Assembly: GCA_017163975.1 (NCBI GenBank)
Contig: JAFFSR010000291.1
Location: 3,539,001 to 3,603,000 of the forward strand
Direction of reading: 5' to 3'
DNA length: 64,000 bases
DNA from: Anastatus disparis
Taxonomy: Eukaryota; Arthropoda; Insecta; Hymenoptera; Eupelmidae
This document shows, piece by piece, positions 45,632-56,992 of this stretch. The position numbers were made by a program, and so were the translations under genes. The notes under the pieces were generated by a model that ran no database searches, had not been told where the DNA came from, and was given only the letters and a program-made list of their open reading frames with translations. Position 1 is the first letter of the stretch. Each line of letters begins with the position of its first letter.

Positions 45632-46010
45632 GAGTCGACTGTATCGCTCTGTCCTCGTCTAATCTAAATTGTCGTTATAATAAATAAATTAAATATTTAT
45701 ATAGAAATGTAAGAGATGAGCACTGTAGAACAAAAAACGAGCAAACGATTCTATTCTATGAAAAACTAATAAATTTACATTATTTCTCGAATAAAGTATG
45801 AAACGGAATACACAGTCAAATTGAACTTTATTGTTTTCGTTTCACACTTTACTTAAAAAATAATGGAAATTTTATATTTTTCATAAAATAGAATCATTTT
45901 CTCGTTTTTTGCTTTATAGCGCTTATCTCTTACATTTGTATTTAAACTTTTAATTTATTAATTACGAAGAAAATTTAGATTAGACAGGAACAGAGCAAAG
46001 CATCCGACTC
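45632..46010. mobile_element. 379-bp TTAA foldback element (GAGTCG ends)
   Basis: The left end GAGTCGACTGTATCGCTCTG and right end CAGAGCAAAGCATCCGACTC are inverse. The flanks are CTAA (mutated) and TTAA (46011-46014). It shares the subterminal CTGTCCTCGTCTAAT motif with the 384-bp family. Confidence 0.87.
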
Positions 46011-46157
46011 TTAAATATTTTTAAAATATTTCAAGAAAGATTCCTTAAATAAATCATGCATTATTTCATGAAATATTTTCAAAATATTTCTAAAATATTT
46101 TTTGAAAGATTATTAACAATTATAAAATCTTACTAAAAATATATCTTAAATATTTAA

Positions 46158-46560
46158 GAGCATGACGAAGCTGTCCGCCTTCTAAAAATATTTCCAATCT
46201 TAACTTATGAATAAACGATGCGTTCAATTGAGTTTTTTTGCTATAAAGAAAAAATTTGTAAGATTAAACTCTAGTGCGGACAACTCAAGAAAACCACCAA
46301 AATATTATACATACAAAGTTATAATAACAACTTTCAATATATCGTATTTTAAGGTTAGGTTTGTCGAGTTTAATATCTAATTTCCAATCCAAGCTCATAA
46401 AAAAATAACAAGTCCAAATGATTTTTTATTTTAACAAAAATTATTGTACTAATATAACTTTAGTGCAGACAAGTCATTACATTTGTTTAGTTTAAGAATT
46501 TAAAAAGATATCGATAAAATAAAAAAAGCAAAACTCGATTGCTGCAGCTCCAACATGCCG
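46158..46560. mobile_element. 403-bp TTAA element with short ends
   Basis: The ends are GAGCATGACGAAGCTG and CAGCTCCAACATGCCG, with TTAA at 46154-46157 and 46561-46564. Only the ends are inverse. A reversed, diverged copy of the body is at 56374-56603. Confidence 0.82.
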
Positions 46561-47364
46561 TTAACACAATATGTTATGAAAGATTTTAGAAATATTTTAG
46601 AAATCTTTGATGAAAGATTTATAATTATTGATCAATCTTTCGCGAAATATCTACACTGAGAAAAAAATTTAGTTGAGTCAATGAAATAAATTTAGTTATT
46701 AAATATTTTGTTGATAAAAATTAATTTTGATTGAAGTAATATGCAAGGTTATTAAATCACTGAAATATTTAGTTGGGATAAAAAAAATTGATACCTAAGT
46801 TAAAAAAACTAAATATTTTTTTAAAATAAAGAAAAATTTATTGTTTCGGTTAAATTATTTGATTGATTTAATCAAATCAATTTCATTAAGGCAGCTGATA
46901 AAATTTTATAAAATATTTATTTGTAACAATAGAATATGATTGTAAATTATCTATATATTTTGTTACAGTAATTAAATATTTATTTTAGTAAATCGTTTGT
47001 TAAATTTACAAAATCTTTTATAACAATAAAAAAATATTGGTCAATCATCAGTATAATATTTGCTTGAATTAACGGTCATCCGATTAAGTTAAAGAAGCTT
47101 ATATTGTAAATAAATGCTTCACTAAGTTAATAACATTGTCATTTAATTAATAATATATGTGATTGTATAAAAAAAATATTTTGTTGTATATAACACATAA
47201 AATTTGATCAGCATTTCAATAAAAATTACAATTGATTGAAAGAAATAGGTTCCTTAAAATCAACAAATCCGATTTCAATGAATTTACAAAAGAAAACCAA
47301 TATATTATTTTTTAAAGTCAAGAAAGGTGCAACGTAAAATTAGATATTAAATTTTTTTTAAAGA

Positions 47365-48240
47365 AATATTTATTAAACCGAATATATTTATTCTATTATT
47401 TCTATCAAGTTGTTATTGAAACAAGAATATATTTCACTGATTTAATTAAATATTATATTAACACTTCCATTAAATTACTTTAATATTCAATAATGTATTA
47501 GATTATTTTAATGAAATATTTATTAAACCAAATATATTTATTTTATTATTTCTATCAAATTGTTATTGAATCAAGAATATATGTCACTGATTTAATTAAA
47601 TATTGTATTAACACTTCTATTGAATTACTTTAATGTTTAATAATATATTTGATTATCTTAATGAAATATTTATTAAACCAAATATATTTATCCTATTATT
47701 TCTATCAAGTTATTATTGAAATCAGAATATATTTCATTGATTCAATTAAATATTATATTAACATTTCCATAAAATTACTTTAATGTTCAATAATATATTT
47801 GATTATCTCAATAAAATATTTATTAAACCGAATATATTTATTCTATTAATTCTATCAAGTTTTGATTGACATAAGAATATATTTCACTATTTCAATTAAA
47901 TATTATAATACTTCTACTAAATTACTTTGATGTTTAATAATATATTTAATTATTTTAATAAAATGTTTACTAATTCTAACGTATTTATTCTATTATTTTT
48001 ATCAAATTTTGATTAAAAGAAGAATATATTACATTGATTTAAGTAATTATTATATCACCTTTATTAAATTACTTTACTGTTCAATAATATATTTAATTAT
48101 ATTAATGAAATATTTAATAATGTCAAAATTATTGTTTTATTCTTTCAATAAATTTTGAATAATAACAAAAAGATATTTCATTGTTTTAAATAAATATTGT
48201 ATGACTTATATTAAATTATTTCACTGGCCAATGAAATACC
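47365..48240 (+). repeat. ~149-bp tandem array, five to six units
   Basis: AAATATTTATTAAACCGAAT recurs at about 47365, 47514, 47663 and 47813 with few changes, then in decayed form near 47960 and 48108. The period is very regular in the first four units. Confidence 0.9.
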
Positions 48241-49002
48241 TAATCATTTTAATTCAATATTTAGTTGCTTTGATGAATGTGTTTTTTCTCTTTATGAAAT
48301 ATATGATTGATTCTATGAAATATCTCATTGTCTTTTACTCAAATAATTTCATTGCTATATTATAATTAATTGGATGCATTAAATTAATTAAATTTTTAAT
48401 TGATTCAAATATTTGATTTATCTTGTTCTATAAAATTATTTTATTACTTTTATTATTTAATTATATTGCGTCTATGAAATCAGTGATTAATTGAATTAAT
48501 TATTATTTTTAACAATTAAATATTTTATTATTTATGTCCCAATTAAATATTATGTTGTATTGATTAATTTCTTTATCAGATCGATTAAATAATTATTTGA
48601 TTATCTTAATAAAATATTTATTGAAACAAGCAGTTATTATTTAATAACATATTTACTAAATCAAATGAAATATAATGTTAAAATTAATATTTAATATTCT
48701 TGAAAAATATTTTTTTGTATAAGTTATCATCTTTTATACTCAAACAAACTCATGTTTTAAATACGTGTCTTGCTAAGTGAATAACTTAGCAAAATATGTA
48801 CTAAAGTTAATAAAAATTACAGAGAAATCTGATTAAATACTTGTTAAAATCAAGTAAATCCACTATTTGATTCATCTACATAATTTATTTCATTTAAATA
48901 ACACATATTTGAACTAAAAGAAACATTTATTGTTTTAACAAAATCATTTAGTTCGATGGTTTGATGATACAACCGCTTGGTGGCGTCGTTAATTTTCGAT
49001 CT

Positions 49003-49039
49003 CGCAAGCGGTAAGAGGGCTTCTAAGTTGATATATAAG
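49003..49039 (+). promoter_or_regulatory. Shared promoter-like module, copy B
   Basis: CGCAAGCGGTAAGA, exactly 15 bp, TATATAAG (49032-49039). The downstream GCGAGCGA and TGTTAGATTTA match copy A. Confidence 0.7.
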
Positions 49040-50113
49040 GAAGTTAAAAATCCAAGATAGTGTGTAAATTGTAATGCGAGCGAAATTTATGTTAGATTTA
49101 CTGCGTGTGCGATCACTGTATAAAGCATACTAATGTTAGTATGTTAATAATTGTTATTCTTTACCATATAAATAAATGGAATCATATTCACCTGTCCTTT
49201 AATGAGTCATCAATTCATTGATGTCAATAAATAAATGCAAATCACTGAAAGCAAATACTGTTCATTAAAGACAGTATTTGTTCGATTAAAATATCTATAA
49301 ATCGAATTAATTAAATATTTCTTTACTCTGAAGGAATATTTTATTTGAGATAACCGAATAATTAATCAATTTTTGTTAAGACAATGAATTAATTTTATTA
49401 AATCTTAAAATTTTATTAAATTTAAAATATTCAATAAATTAAACTTTCATTTGAGAATATAAAATATTGAACTAATTTAATTTCAATATAGCATTAATAT
49501 GATGAAATAATTAATTAGAAAAACAAATGGACATTTTAATTGATAATTTTTTTTATTAAAACAATGAATTAATTTTATTGAATCAATCTTCGCGACATTT
49601 AATAAGTCAAATATTTAATTGAAAATACAAAATATTATTTGATTTAATTTCAATATGTATATTAATGTAATGAAATAATTAATTAGAAAAACAAATGGGC
49701 ATTTTAATTGATAAAATTTTTTATAAAAACAATGAATTAATTTTATTGAATCAATCTTCGCGACATTTAGTAAGTCAAATATTTATTTGAAAATACAAAA
49801 TATTATTTTTAACCAATATTTGTGATGTTTAGTAGAATCAAATATTTATTTTAAAAAATGAAATATTTATTTGACTCAATTAAAATATTTGTATTAATGT
49901 AACAAAATATTTTATGTGCCGCCCGCACCTAAGGGATTTCATTGATTCAATTAAGCCTTACTTAATCTAACTAAATTTTTTTCTCAGTGTAAGAAACATT
50001 TGTAAAATCTTTTATAAAAAATTAGATAAATTATTCATGAAATATTTTATAAACATTTCATGCTATATGAGACCCTGCTAAATTTTTTAGAACCTCATCA
50101 GATATTTTAACCA

Positions 50114-50764
50114 TGGATATACGTATTGTTCCTATTCCATTTTCAAGTTAAATAAAATTTTTCAATTTTTATATTGTAACTAGCAAAGGATTTATGAATT
50201 AAACCATACCAAATTATTTTAAACAATTTATTTTCAAGAGATAATTTATAAGTATTGTTTACCCGTTAATACCAAAAGCCTTTAAGAATATTTGAAAACC
50301 CTAATAAAAAAATCATACATATTAAAACGTAAAATTTGGTAAATTTTAGTAAAATTTAATACGATTTTGTTTGGATTACTATTTTAAGACTTTATAGTAG
50401 AAATACGCTAAGCTTATTATTTACTTATTTAATTTATATTAAAATCTTGAATCATTTTATTTTTTAATTGATAAAAAAATTGCATAAATGAAATTTAGGT
50501 AAGGTAAAACTATATAGTTCCCTTATAATATTATTGATAAGTTTTAGCATGACTGAAATCAATTTATAAAATAAATATTAAAGTTGTGACATGCTCTTAA
50601 ACTTTTTAAAAAAAATTTTAAATGACATTCACTCGCTTTTACATGAAATAATTAATTAGTAAATTAATGAGATGAAAAAAATATTTTTGTTGATGATTGT
50701 TGAATGCCATTTCTATTTTTGGAGTTTGAAGTAATTACAAGATTATTTACTTGTTATGTGATCT
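50114..50764. other. Remainder of the large intron, plus a short exon tail
   Basis: AT-rich intron DNA of the split transposase. 50751-50764 is the end of its exon 2, after which the donor GTAAAT follows on the minus strand. Confidence 0.55.
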
Positions 50765-50768
50765 TCAT

Positions 50769-51810
50769 TGTAACCATGTACCGAATCATGGTTACTAGTT
50801 CAATTTAAATAAGATTAAATAGCACCAGGAGGCGCTGTTCGCACGGTTAAATAAAGAAGAAAAATGTATCCGCGAAAGCGCGAGTAAGAAAACTGATAAG
50901 AAAGAGAGGGATTAACGAAGTAGGCAGAAAGTTAGAAAGAGCAAGCTAATGATTAGGAAGTAAGAAGGGATAGCCGAGAAAGCCTCGCACAGCAAGCGTA
51001 ACGCGAAGCTCGCTCTCTCGTCGCCTGACCACCAGCCAAGACAGCCGCTCGTAAGTTCAACTCCAGCCTGAGGTCCAACGCGCGAAGGGAAGGCTTTTCA
51101 CGTTGCCACGTGTTTGGTGTCTCATCCCGAGCTCATACTCAAAAGGCTAGGAAGTTGCAGAGAGAAAAACGTGCAGAGAAAGATCTACGGGAGGTGGGTC
51201 CGCCTCGTCGTTCTCGGTAACGTAAGTCTCTCTAAAAAAGAATTATATTGTAAAACGCGGCGCGAGTCACAGTAAGGAAATCTCTATCTCTCTCTTTCAC
51301 GCGAATTTATTGTAATTACTTTGCGAGCGTATTACCTCAATTAAATTAAGAAAAGAATCGCATAATTTTGTAAAGGTTTAATATTAGTTTTTCATTGTAA
51401 ATATCTCATCATTTCGAATATAATTTCAAGATTCTTTTATATAAAAAAATGATGTTAAAGATTCAATATAACCTCAAATCGTAATCCTGCATGCTCCTTT
51501 ATTATCTCTTTTTAATTCTTTATAAGAAAGTATCAGGGTTGAGAATTCACCCTAGAGAAAATATAATTAATATTTAAATCATTCATACATTTAGAGTCGC
51601 TTGGTCTACGACTCAGTTAGCAGGAGCAAGAGCAAGAAAGTTCTCACTCTTTTTGTATCATAGTGTGCTCGTCCTCGCTAAAGTCGGGGAATGGGGCGTC
51701 AATAGTGATTAAAACCTCCTCAGGATTCACAGTGAATAAAATAATAGAAATAAAAATTAGTTTCGTATAGCATGTCCTTTAAACCCCAAAACGCGAGCAC
51801 GCTACGTTAC
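50769..51810. mobile_element. 1042-bp solo LTR
   Basis: Starts TGTAACCATG, ends CTACGTTACA (inverse termini TGTAAC/GTTACA) and is flanked by the 4-bp duplication TCAT (50765-50768, 51811-51814). It is GC-richer than its surroundings and has no ORF. A 4-bp duplication fits Gypsy-type elements. It interrupts exon 2 of the transposase, whose frame is continuous when the LTR and one TCAT are removed. Confidence 0.82.
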
Positions 51811-51814
51811 ATCA

Positions 51815-52440
51815 TTACTTGAAGTACTAGGTTGTGGTATATTTGCTTCAGGTTCACAATCTATCAGTGATTCACTCTCGTTGAATAACTGAATGTTTTC
51901 TACAGTAGTATCCTTTTCTTGATGTTGAACTGTAAAAGTAATAGTTCGAATAACATAATGAAGTCTCTTATTTTAACATATTAGGAAATCATTTCAAATA
52001 ATGAATTCATTACTGTTATTTATATTACCTTTAAATTCACGAATTTGAAGAAAGTATGCTATCAATATCTTTATGCTATCAATTGATTGTGAAAATAATG
52101 CCGTTTTTTCTGATGAATTAATTAATTCAGATAAGCTGTTATGAGAAATATCAAAAATGTCACTCAATTTATCTTTAAAGTTGTTAACTTTTTTATTGTT
52201 ATATTTTGTTAACTTTTGAATATAACGATAGCTCTTGTGGAGCTGATCTATCATATGATAACAATGGTCATCTCTTCTAGTGTCAATAGAAGCTTTCTGT
52301 CAGAAACTTTTAACTTCTTCAATGACTAATTTTATACTTGCAGTTAAGGATATATTTTTAACTTTGGTATTATGAAACAGAAGTTGAAGATCTTGAAAAT
52401 TATTTGATAATTTGTTTCCGGTTAGTTCTGAGATTGTTTC
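51815..52440 (-). pseudogene. CRHHIFE-family transposase, exons 1 and 2 (N-terminal part)
   Basis: Exon 1 (to 52029) has the family's N-terminal text LLLNETISELTGNKLSNNFQ, IKLVIEEVKSF, a TGA where Trp is expected, KASIDTRRDDHCYHMIDQLH and FKDKLSDIFDISHNSL. A phase-1 intron (51930-52028) leads to exon 2, which continues to 51815, is broken by the solo LTR, and ends at 50751. With exon 3 at 41739-43345 it forms one gene on the minus strand. The start codon was not identified. Confidence 0.68.
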
Positions 52441-52674
52441 ATTTAGTAACAACACTAAATCCTTTTATATATTTTATTTTTATAATATTCACCTTTCAAA
52501 CCTAGAAAAAATATCATCATATTATAATTTTAATCATGATAATGATTATTACACGTTGATAATGTATAACGAACGTGCAGTCATCATAAACTGTTTGCAC
52601 TATTATAGAATTTTATTTTTAATAATTTTAATAACAATTTTTTCATGTTACAAAAATTTAATATTGACACATAC

Positions 52675-52816
52675 TATTCTTTTTATATATTATGTGTTCT
52701 TTTTGAAAGTATTATCCCACTTTTATTAATTTACTATAAAACGTCAGTATCTTTCATTTTTATAATAAAAGTGGGATAATACTTTCAAAAAGAACACATA
52801 ATATATAAAAAGAATA
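52675..52816. repeat. Perfect 54-bp hairpin with a 34-base loop
   Basis: 52675-52728 and 52763-52816 are exact inverses by eye, with no mismatch seen. Perfect pairing suggests recent origin or gene conversion. It could form a long hairpin RNA if transcribed. Confidence 0.9.
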
Positions 52817-53260
52817 AGCCTCATAAATAATAATAATAATAACATAAGCCTCCTAAATTCGTGATCTCAAATTCTAGTTAAATTAAATACTGTCATCTAA
52901 TTAATATTAATGTACACATCATAACTGATATTTTTTTATGCACATGAATTTAAATTACAAACATAAAAACATTTAGATCAATAATAACAAAGACTACATA
53001 AAACAAAACATAATTTATTGAAATAAATACTAACAGTTGAACATATGATGAAAAAAAATTCTGAATGATGTTTAATAAATTTTAAGTTTAGTCTTTTTTA
53101 TGCCAGGCCTGAATCCAAAAGGAATCCTGTTTGATTTAAATACTTTTTTTTTTAATTATAATGAGAATATGTTTTTGCTTTTAGACTAATCAAGACATTC
53201 AATTTTTTTCCGATTTAAAAAAATAATATTAATATTATTTTAATTTACGGTTGTGATTAA

Positions 53261-53438
53261 GGCTCGAATTTATAGTCGACACTCAACACTTAGCACTCAG
53301 ATTTCAAAGTTTCATTGCATTTCTGTGTTCCCTATAAACGTAGATATGCTTTATAGTGAACTCCGAACAATGAAACTTTTAGATTTGAGGGTTGAGATCT
53401 GAGCACTGAATGTTGAGTGTCGACTGTAAATTCGAGCC
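53261..53438. mobile_element. 178-bp TTAA foldback element
   Basis: The ends are GGCTCGAATTTATAGTCGAC and GTCGACTGTAAATTCGAGCC, with flanks TTAA (53257-53260) and TTAC. The arms also share ACTCAACA and TGTTGAGT. Confidence 0.88.
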
Positions 53439-55730
53439 TTACCTCACTAACTACATATCTCTTAGCGAAGTTGCGGGACCCGGGCGGTTGCTATCGCAAG
53501 TTACATAACGCTATATTACAGAGACAGAAGATATGAAATCAATGTAATGTACAAAGATAGCATATATCGATACACTAAGTTTGTCACTCTGGAGCAACCC
53601 CCCAGCTTTTCATTTAATCAATCGATTCCGTATTGTGTGCATAAACCAGGTGAGACATAGGAGTGTACAAAAATGTTCTGTTTATAAAAAAGAAAAAGGA
53701 GTGGTCCTCTCTTTCTTTCTTATAACGTTTGTTAAAAAGAGCCGGAGAAAATTAGATAATCCTCTTCCTTCCAGGAAGAACACTTTTATGACTGGTAACA
53801 TTACAATTTTCATACCTATTATTCAAACCTATTACTCAGCTATCATAATTGGAAATGGAGAAAAAGCAATACTGAAAGTTATAGTTATTTCTCATTTCCC
53901 AGTTCTCAGTTTATATGTATCAAACATCATACTCTACTCTTATGAGAAAAACAAGGATAAAATGATTTTTCATACATGTAGGCTTGAATTCATAAACCAA
54001 ATTCATGTAACGGTTGTATCATCTGTCTTTTTTTGTCATCATGAGAGAAAACAAAGACAGAGGATTAGGTTCAAGTAACAAAGTAACAATCGTTACGTGA
54101 ATTGGGTCTATGAATTAGAGCTGTAAACTGAGAAATGAGAAACACCTTTTACCGATTGCGTTGGCTTACCGACACTTGCTTAATCCATTTAACGTGAAAC
54201 AAACTTGTATAGCGGCTACTATTAAGCTTTGTTTATTGTTTTTTTAAATACATTTTGCTTTCCAGTGTTATAATATTAGTGGAAAGTTTTTCATTAAAAA
54301 TAAAAAATTATAGACGATTATTTTTAAAAAGTTACTCAATTTATTTGTTAGGTTGACATAATATCTTCTCATGGCCTGGGAGTTTATGTATGGAGTTCGA
54401 CATGTATATTATATATGTTTTTGATTGACGTACCATCTTTAACATAGACACTGTTAAAAGTGCCTTTGCCTCCTACCTGAGTATTAATGGCAGATTTCAG
54501 TCTTACATTACCATCGGCTTAAACTGATCAAAAGCAGTTTACATGTGATACACTTAATTTTATTTCACCTGAGGTAAAAAGTAGTAATTTTTATTTAGTT
54601 TTCTTAATATAATTTATGAACATATAATATTAGTCTTGTTTGATATAACCTTAAAAATATTTAGTTAATTTTTTTTTATTTGTAGTTTACTTTAGAAATT
54701 TTATTTGACATTAAATATTTGTTGTTATAACAAATTTAAAAACAATTAATTTATGCAATAATTTAGAATCAATGTTAGCTATATTCTCTTGTACTATTAA
54801 AGTTATTTTTTAGCTAATTTCTTGTTGTTTTATAGAAAAATTTACTCACTGTTGGTGGTTGCTGTTCAAGAATCTTTGTAGAGCTACTATATTTTCTCTG
54901 GGACTTTAAACGTGAGTTATTATTATAGGAGTATGAATATATGTTGCTATGAAATCATGTACTTCCTGACCTCACATGGCTAATAATTTTAATGTTTTAT
55001 AGAATATTTTGTTCGTTGTTGGTAGCTGCTATTCAAAAGTGCCTGAATAGTTACTGTACTTTTCTTGTGACTTTATATTATTTGTCCAAATTTGTCAAAT
55101 TTATCAAATTTGTCGGACATTATGATCTTATGGTTTCATAATTAATTATCAAGTAATCCTATAAAAATTGGCTATGTGGTCATCGCATAACATAACCCTG
55201 TCCTATCGACATAATTCAAATGGTAGACTCATCTAACGCAGAATTATTTTTGTCGGCCATACATTATTTGATTTTTGTTATAAAAATATCTTTTAGTTCC
55301 ATGTAAAAAAAAGTATGTGGTCATTGCATAACAATACATCGTCGAATCGACATGTTTAATAATTAATTATTAAAAAACGCAGCGGTTTCGAAAGTTTTCG
55401 TAGATGAAAAGTTTGGTAGACTTGACGAAATGAAGCCGCTTACAAAGTTCTAAGTATGTGGTAATCATTTTTTAAAAAGGGTTCTGTACGGCGGACTATA
55501 AAATTTATATAGTGTATACGAGAAAATGTTCACTTTAGTTTCAAATTATTCTGTATTGTTCACAACTGTTTAAAAAAATTTGAAACTGTTTATAACTAGT
55601 TTAAATGTCCCAAATTTTATATTTATAAACTATTTTGAACAGTTTTAAATAGTTTTAAACATTTTTAAACAGTTTTGAATAATTTATACTATTTTAAACA
55701 GTAATGCACATCTTATATTTCCACTAGGGA
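53439..55730. other. Long gap with direct repeats
   Basis: No supported gene. A 168-bp direct repeat (54831-54909 and 54999-55078) shares ACTGTTGGTGGTTGCTGTTC-like text. Another pair near 55165 and 55317 shares TATGTGGTCATCGCATAAC. 55530-55710 is a short-period AACAGTTTTAAAC array. Confidence 0.55.
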
Positions 55731-55739
55731 TTGGAGATA

Positions 55740-55950
55740 AAATCTTCTCCTTTATTTTATTGCCATTGGGTCTCTTGATCGCTGTGAACTGAGACCCGTG
55801 ATTTAACCTTACTCATGTAATTTTTATTGGCCAGGGGAAATTTTCAATTGGTTTTTCCTGATCCATTTTTCCAAAATTTTCCCGGGGATTAAACTCCGGT
55901 CTACTACAGCATGAGCCAAGAGCCTTAGCCTCTGTGTTACCACCGATTTT
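55740..55950 (-). mobile_element. tRNA-derived SINE, second type
   Basis: On the minus strand GGTAACACAGAGGCTAAGGC resembles an A box region and GGAGTTTAATCCCCGGG a B box, about 45 bp apart as in a tRNA. The tail near 55740 is A-rich (CAATAAAATAAA). It is unrelated to the SINE at 35146. Confidence 0.62.
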
Positions 55951-56049
55951 ACTTATGGGTATGAACTTATTTGAAATAAATGAGAAGCGGAAGAGGGTAA
56001 ATATGTATAAATTCAAAGCACAAGCCGAAAAAAATCATTTCTATTAAAA

Positions 56050-56310
56050 ATATTGAATGAACTCTTATGTAAGATCTCATATGAAATCGCCTATGAAATC
56101 TCATATATATTCTTTGAATTTTAAAAACAAAATAAATATATATGTGAGATCTCATGTCAGATCGCACATATATTTATTTTATTTTAAAAATTTAAGGAAT
56201 ATACATTCGATTTCATATGCGATCTCATAGGCGATTTTATGTGACGTCTCATATGCAATTTCGTGTGCGATCTCATATGTGATCTCACATGAGATCTCTT
56301 AAATATTTTA
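56050..56310. repeat. Array of short GATCTCATATG-type palindromes
   Basis: At least ten near-repeats of GATCTCATATG or its inverse at irregular spacing of 12-40 bp. Related text (GTGAGATCTCATGTC) is at 59511-59530. Confidence 0.8.
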
Positions 56311-56373
56311 TTCAATTTAAAAAATTTGAAAAAGATATTTATTACTTTTTTATTTTTTTCGTTTTGTTTAAAT

Positions 56374-56603
56374 TTTGACTGATTTCGACATTAGCTATAT
56401 TAGTACAATCATTTTAGTTAAAATAAAAAATCCTTTGGAGCTGTTATTTTTTTATGAATTTAGATCGCAAATTAGATATCAAAGTTGACAAACCTAACCT
56501 AAATTACTATAAATTGAAAACTTGTACATAACTTTTCAAGTATAAGATTTCGGTAGATTTCTTTGGTTATCCGCACTAAAGTTGAATCCTACTACTTTGT
56601 TTC
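56374..56603 (-). mobile_element. Reversed partial copy of the 46158-46560 element
   Basis: Shares in order ATATTAGTACAATCATTTTA, TTATTTTTTTATGA, GACAAACCTAACCT and CCGCACTAAAGTT with the inverse of that element. It is cut by the TTAA foldback at 56608. Confidence 0.82.
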
Positions 56604-56607
56604 TTAA

Positions 56608-56988
56608 GAAGGGGCCGAACTATCTGTCTTTGTCTAATAGCGTTTTTCATCATTTATGTAAACACTATCCGGTATAACAAGAAAAAAATAGCAGCCCCCG
56701 CTAGATATTAGTATAATTAGTAAATTTTGTAATAACAACCAAATTTTTTACTGCATAGTTTTTGACTAATTAGAGACCTACTAGCAATCTAGAATATAAC
56801 CTATCTTTTTTTGGTAGGTCTATAATTATTCAAAAACTACGCAGTGAAAAAATTTGGTTGTTATTACAAAATTTACTTATTATACTAATATCTAGCGGGG
56901 GCTGCTATTTTTTTCTTGTTATACCGGATAGTGTTTACATAAATGATGAAAAACGCTATTAGACAAAGACAGATAGTTCGGCCCCTTC
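56608..56988. mobile_element. 381-bp TTAA foldback element (GAAGGGGCC ends)
   Basis: The ends are GAAGGGGCCGAACTATCTG and CAGATAGTTCGGCCCCTTC, with TTAA at 56604-56607 and 56989-56992. Arms of about 170 bp are almost perfect. It shares the subterminal CTGTCTTTGTCTAAT motif. Confidence 0.93.
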
Positions 56989-56992
56989 TTAA

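Larger units (their letters stand above)
46654..49989 (+). mobile_element. CACTGAG-ended, TA-flanked non-coding element B (3336 bp)
   Basis: The ends are CACTGAGAAAAAAATTTAG and CTAAATTTTTTTCTCAGTG, with TA at 46652-46653 and 49990-49991. Most of the body is AT-rich text built from AATTAAATATTT-like motifs, with a ~149-bp tandem array, and a unique GC-richer core (48975-49200) that carries the promoter-like module. No ORF. Confidence 0.85.
44682..50113. mobile_element. Outer foldback element carrying five nested insertions
   Basis: The ends TTGGTTAAAATGTCAAGAGG (left) and CCTCATCAGATATTTTAACC (right) are inverse, each next to TTCAGAAAATT / AATTTTTTAGAA. The body is repeated GAAAGATTTCTAAAATATTTC-type text found at 45487-45627, 46015-46153, 46565-46651 and 49992-50080. 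These pieces become contiguous when 44772-45094, 45099-45482, 45632-46010, 46158-46560 and 46654-49989 are removed. Confidence 0.7.

Noticed and set aside
53581..54078. 165-codon open frame on the plus strand
   Set aside because: It has a TTG start, no recognisable motif and no splice or codon-use support; AT-rich DNA of this size gives such frames by chance.
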